Positions 61,963 through 64,000 of a stretch of 64,000 nucleotides of DNA are shown here, piece after piece. Each line of letters begins with the position of its first letter. The stretch's first letter is position 1. The DNA is from Sulfuriroseicoccus oceanibius (GTDB lineage Bacteria > Verrucomicrobiota > Verrucomicrobiia > Verrucomicrobiales > SLCJ01), in assembly GCF_010681825.2 (NCBI RefSeq), contig NZ_CP066776.1:1426001-1490000 (forward strand), in the 5' to 3' direction. The notes below the pieces were generated by a model. That model saw nothing but the letters and a program-made list of their open reading frames with translations, searched no databases and had not been told where the DNA came from. Both the position numbers and the translations under genes were made by a program.

Positions 61963-62252
61963 TGGAGGTCGTGTTTTCCGAGGAGGCTCGTCGCGACCTC
62001 ATTGATGCCGTGGATTATTATGAATCCAAGGCAACGGGGCTGGGAAAGCGTGTTCGTGATGAGGTTGCCGGGGTGCTGAAGGTCGCGGCTCAGCACCCGT
62101 ATCTTTGGCGTGAGCGAGCACTGGGATATCGCCGGATCAATTGCCCGGTATTTCCTTACTACGTGGCATACGTCGTACGTAACGAGCGTCTCGTGGTGAT
62201 TGCTGTGGCGTCTAGTCGAAGAAAGCCTGATTATTGGCGTCGGCGGTTGTAG
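61962..62252 (+). CDS. RelE/ParE-family toxin
   Basis: A 96-residue toxin-like protein starting at GTG 61962, overlapping the antitoxin stop (TAGTG). It has VFSEEARRDLIDAVDYYESKATGLGKRV, FPYYVAYVVRNERLVVIAVASSRRKPDYW, the ParE/RelE beta core. The exact target (gyrase or ribosome-bound mRNA) cannot be told. Near mobile hairpins, as is common for such pairs. Confidence 0.88.
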   Translation: MEVVFSEEARRDLIDAVDYYESKATGLGKRVRDEVAGVLKVAAQHPYLWRERALGYRRINCPVFPYYVAYVVRNERLVVIAVASSRRKPDYWRRRL

Positions 62253-62423
62253 CTGTGCTTGCAACGGAGCAAAATTACTTGATTTTTGAGAGGTTTTGAT
62301 TGGTAGGTTGGCGCTGATATGGGCGCGAATCGGGCATCGGTTTCGGCTGTGTCTGGGATGATCAGAGCGGTCTGAAACGTGCTTGTCGCGCGTATCGCAT
62401 TTGAACTGATTTTTTCTCCAGTC

Positions 62424-64000
62424 ATGAATCCGAATCAGATGACTCATAAGATGCAGGAAGCTTTTGGGGCGGCGCAGTCGCTGGCTCATGAGCTTGGTCA
62501 CCAGGAGCTGTCGCCGGCGCATTTGTTGGTGGCGGTGATGCGGCAGGCCGATGGTGTGGCGGTGCCGCTGTTTGCGAAGTTGGGGGTGCCTGCGGCGAAG
62601 GTGGAAAAGGATGCGCTGGCGTGGTTGGAGCGGCAACCGAAGATCAGCGGGAGCGGCGGAGATTTGCGGATGTCGCGCGAGTTGGGGCAGACGATGGCGG
62701 CGGCGGAAGGTGAGATGAAGTCGCTGGGCGATGAGTTTTTGAGCGTCGAGCACGCGCTGCTGGCGATGGCAGATGGCACGTCTGCCGCGGGCGAGGTGCT
62801 GAAGCAGAATGGAGCGACCAAGGAAAAGATGCTCGGTGCGTTGAGCGAAGTGCGTGGGTCGCACCGCGTGACCGACCAGGACCCTGAAGGGAAGTTTCAG
62901 TCGCTTGAGAAGTACGGCGATGACCTCACGGCCAGGGCGCGGGCGGGTAAGATTGACCCGGTGATCGGGCGCGACCACGAGATTCGTCGCGTGATGCAGG
63001 TGTTGTCGCGTCGGACAAAGAACAACCCGGTGCTCATCGGTGAGCCGGGGGTGGGGAAGACGGCGATCGCCGAAGGTCTGGCGCGGCGCATCGTCAGCGG
63101 GGATGTGCCGGATTCTCTCAAGAACAAGCGGCTGATATCGATGGATATTGGCGCGATGATTGCCGGAGCAAAGTACCGCGGTGAGTTTGAGGACCGCTTG
63201 AAGGCATTCCTCAAAGAGGTGACCGACGCCGAGGGTGGCATCATTTTGTTCATCGACGAGTTGCACACGATTGTCGGAGCAGGCGCGTCCGAGGGGGCTG
63301 TGGACGCTTCGAACCTATTGAAGCCAAAGCTGGCGCGTGGTGAACTGCGGACGATTGGTGCGACGACGCTCGACGAGTACCGCAAGTACGTGGAGAAGGA
63401 CGCTGCGTTGGAGCGGCGCTTCCAGCCGGTCAACGTCGGTGAGCCAACGGTTGAGGACACGATTGCGATTCTGCGTGGGTTGAAGGAACGCTACGAAGTG
63501 CACCACGGCGTGCGCATCACGGATGCGGCGATTGTGGCTGCGGCTGTGTTGTCGGACCGCTACATCAGCGACCGGTTCTTGCCGGACAAGGCGATTGATT
63601 TGATGGACGAGGCGGGCTCGCGTTTGAAGATTGAGTTGGATTCCATGCCGACGGAGATCGACCAGATGGAGCGTCAGGTGATGCAGTTGGAAATGGAGCG
63701 CCAGGCGCTGGCGAAGGAAAAGGACAGCGCGTCGAAGGAGCGACTGGAGAAGGTGGAGCGTGAGATGGCGGATTTGCGCGAGCAGAGCAACCAACTCAAG
63801 ACCCGCTGGCAGAATGAGAAGAGCGTGATCGATGAGTCCGGGCACCTGCAGGAGGCGTTGGAGCAATTGCGCATCGATGTGGAGAAGGCGCAGCGTGAGG
63901 GCGATCTGACCAAGGCGAGTGAGATCCAGTATGGCGCGATCCCTGAGATTGAAGCGAAGCTTGAGCAGACCAAGCAGAAGCTCGCCGAGATGCAGGAGCA
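62424..64000 (+). CDS. clpB: ClpB disaggregase, N-terminal part, cut by the window end
   Basis: The first 525 residues of a Hsp100 chaperone that dissolves aggregates with DnaK. It has the double ClpN domain (residues about 1-145), Walker [10 protein letters not shown] near residue 205, Walker [24 protein letters not shown], and the sensor region [24 protein letters not shown]. The coiled-coil middle domain begins near residue 405 and runs past the edge. It continues outside the window. Confidence 0.96.
   Translation, partial: MNPNQMTHKMQEAFGAAQSLAHELGHQELSPAHLLVAVMRQADGVAVPLFAKLGVPAAKVEKDALAWLERQPKISGSGGDLRMSRELGQTMAAAEGEMKSLGDEFLSVEHALLAMADGTSAAGEVLKQNGATKEKMLGALSEVRGSHRVTDQDPEGKFQSLEKYGDDLTARARAGKIDPVIGRDHEIRRVMQVLSRRTKNNPVLIGEPGVGKTAIAEGLARRIVSGDVPDSLKNKRLISMDIGAMIAGAKYRGEFEDRLKAFLKEVTDAEGGIILFIDELHTIVGAGASEGAVDASNLLKPKLARGELRTIGATTLDEYRKYVEKDAALERRFQPVNVGEPTVEDTIAILRGLKERYEVHHGVRITDAAIVAAAVLSDRYISDRFLPDKAIDLMDEAGSRLKIELDSMPTEIDQMERQVMQLEMERQALAKEKDSASKERLEKVEREMADLREQSNQLKTRWQNEKSVIDESGHLQEALEQLRIDVEKAQREGDLTKASEIQYGAIPEIEAKLEQTKQKLAEMQE

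Overview
The window reads as chromosomal DNA of a GC-rich, Gram-negative, menaquinone-using aerobe, most likely a member of the Verrucomicrobiota. The evidence is indirect: a MurC-MurB fusion inside a division cluster, a CcoN-CcoO fused cbb3 oxidase, a PEP-CTERM protein, tandem DUF1254 proteins, and many short dispersed repeats of the kind common in that phylum. No rRNA gene or CRISPR array was seen. There is one tRNA gene.

Layout. 1-5 kb: trxB, purE-purK, an outer-membrane barrel gene and rplM-rpsI. 5.2-14.1 kb: cell wall and division cluster murG, murC-murB fusion, ddl, ftsQ, ftsA, ftsZ. 14.1-14.6 kb: a gene missed by ordinary ORF calling, a predicted lipoprotein with two in-frame UGA codons. 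Both sit where remembered relatives have cysteine, and each is followed by a SECIS-like hairpin. It is read here as a double-selenocysteine thioredoxin-fold protein. 14.8-16.1 kb: a DUF4105 membrane protein and tRNA-Pro(GGG). 16.1-19.7 kb: an island at the tRNA with an integrase relic overlapping the tRNA, a HEPN-like protein, a DUF262/HNH (GmrSD-like) protein of low GC, and an HUH Rep relic.

20-28.8 kb: a complete cbb3 oxidase and maturation cluster (ccoS, ccoNO, ccoQ, ccoP, ccoG, a FixH-position protein, a SafE-like protein, ccoI). 28.8-32.6 kb: two DUF1254/DUF1214 secreted paralogues behind an outer-membrane protein. 32.9-38.8 kb: a PEP-CTERM protein, a GGCT-like protein whose start abuts ten copies of a heptamer, an RRM protein, a DD-carboxypeptidase-like protein lacking its catalytic motifs, and arginase plus ornithine cyclodeaminase. 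39-47 kb: phosphofructokinase, guaB, guaA, an EF-hand/FGE-fold protein and CvfB.

47-57.5 kb: menaquinone genes menD, menH, menA, then an iron locus (Fur-box, small Cys protein, ferritin, Fe3+ ABC importer), then menC and menE. 57.6-64 kb: rplS, a repeat-rich gap, a 952-residue protein joining a CoA-transferase-like domain, a GNAT acetyltransferase and a class II histone-deacetylase-like domain, a toxin-antitoxin pair, and the start of clpB. The fusion protein looks like an acetylation writer and eraser in one chain. Its CoA-transferase domain has Gly at the expected catalytic Glu, so it may act as a sensor.
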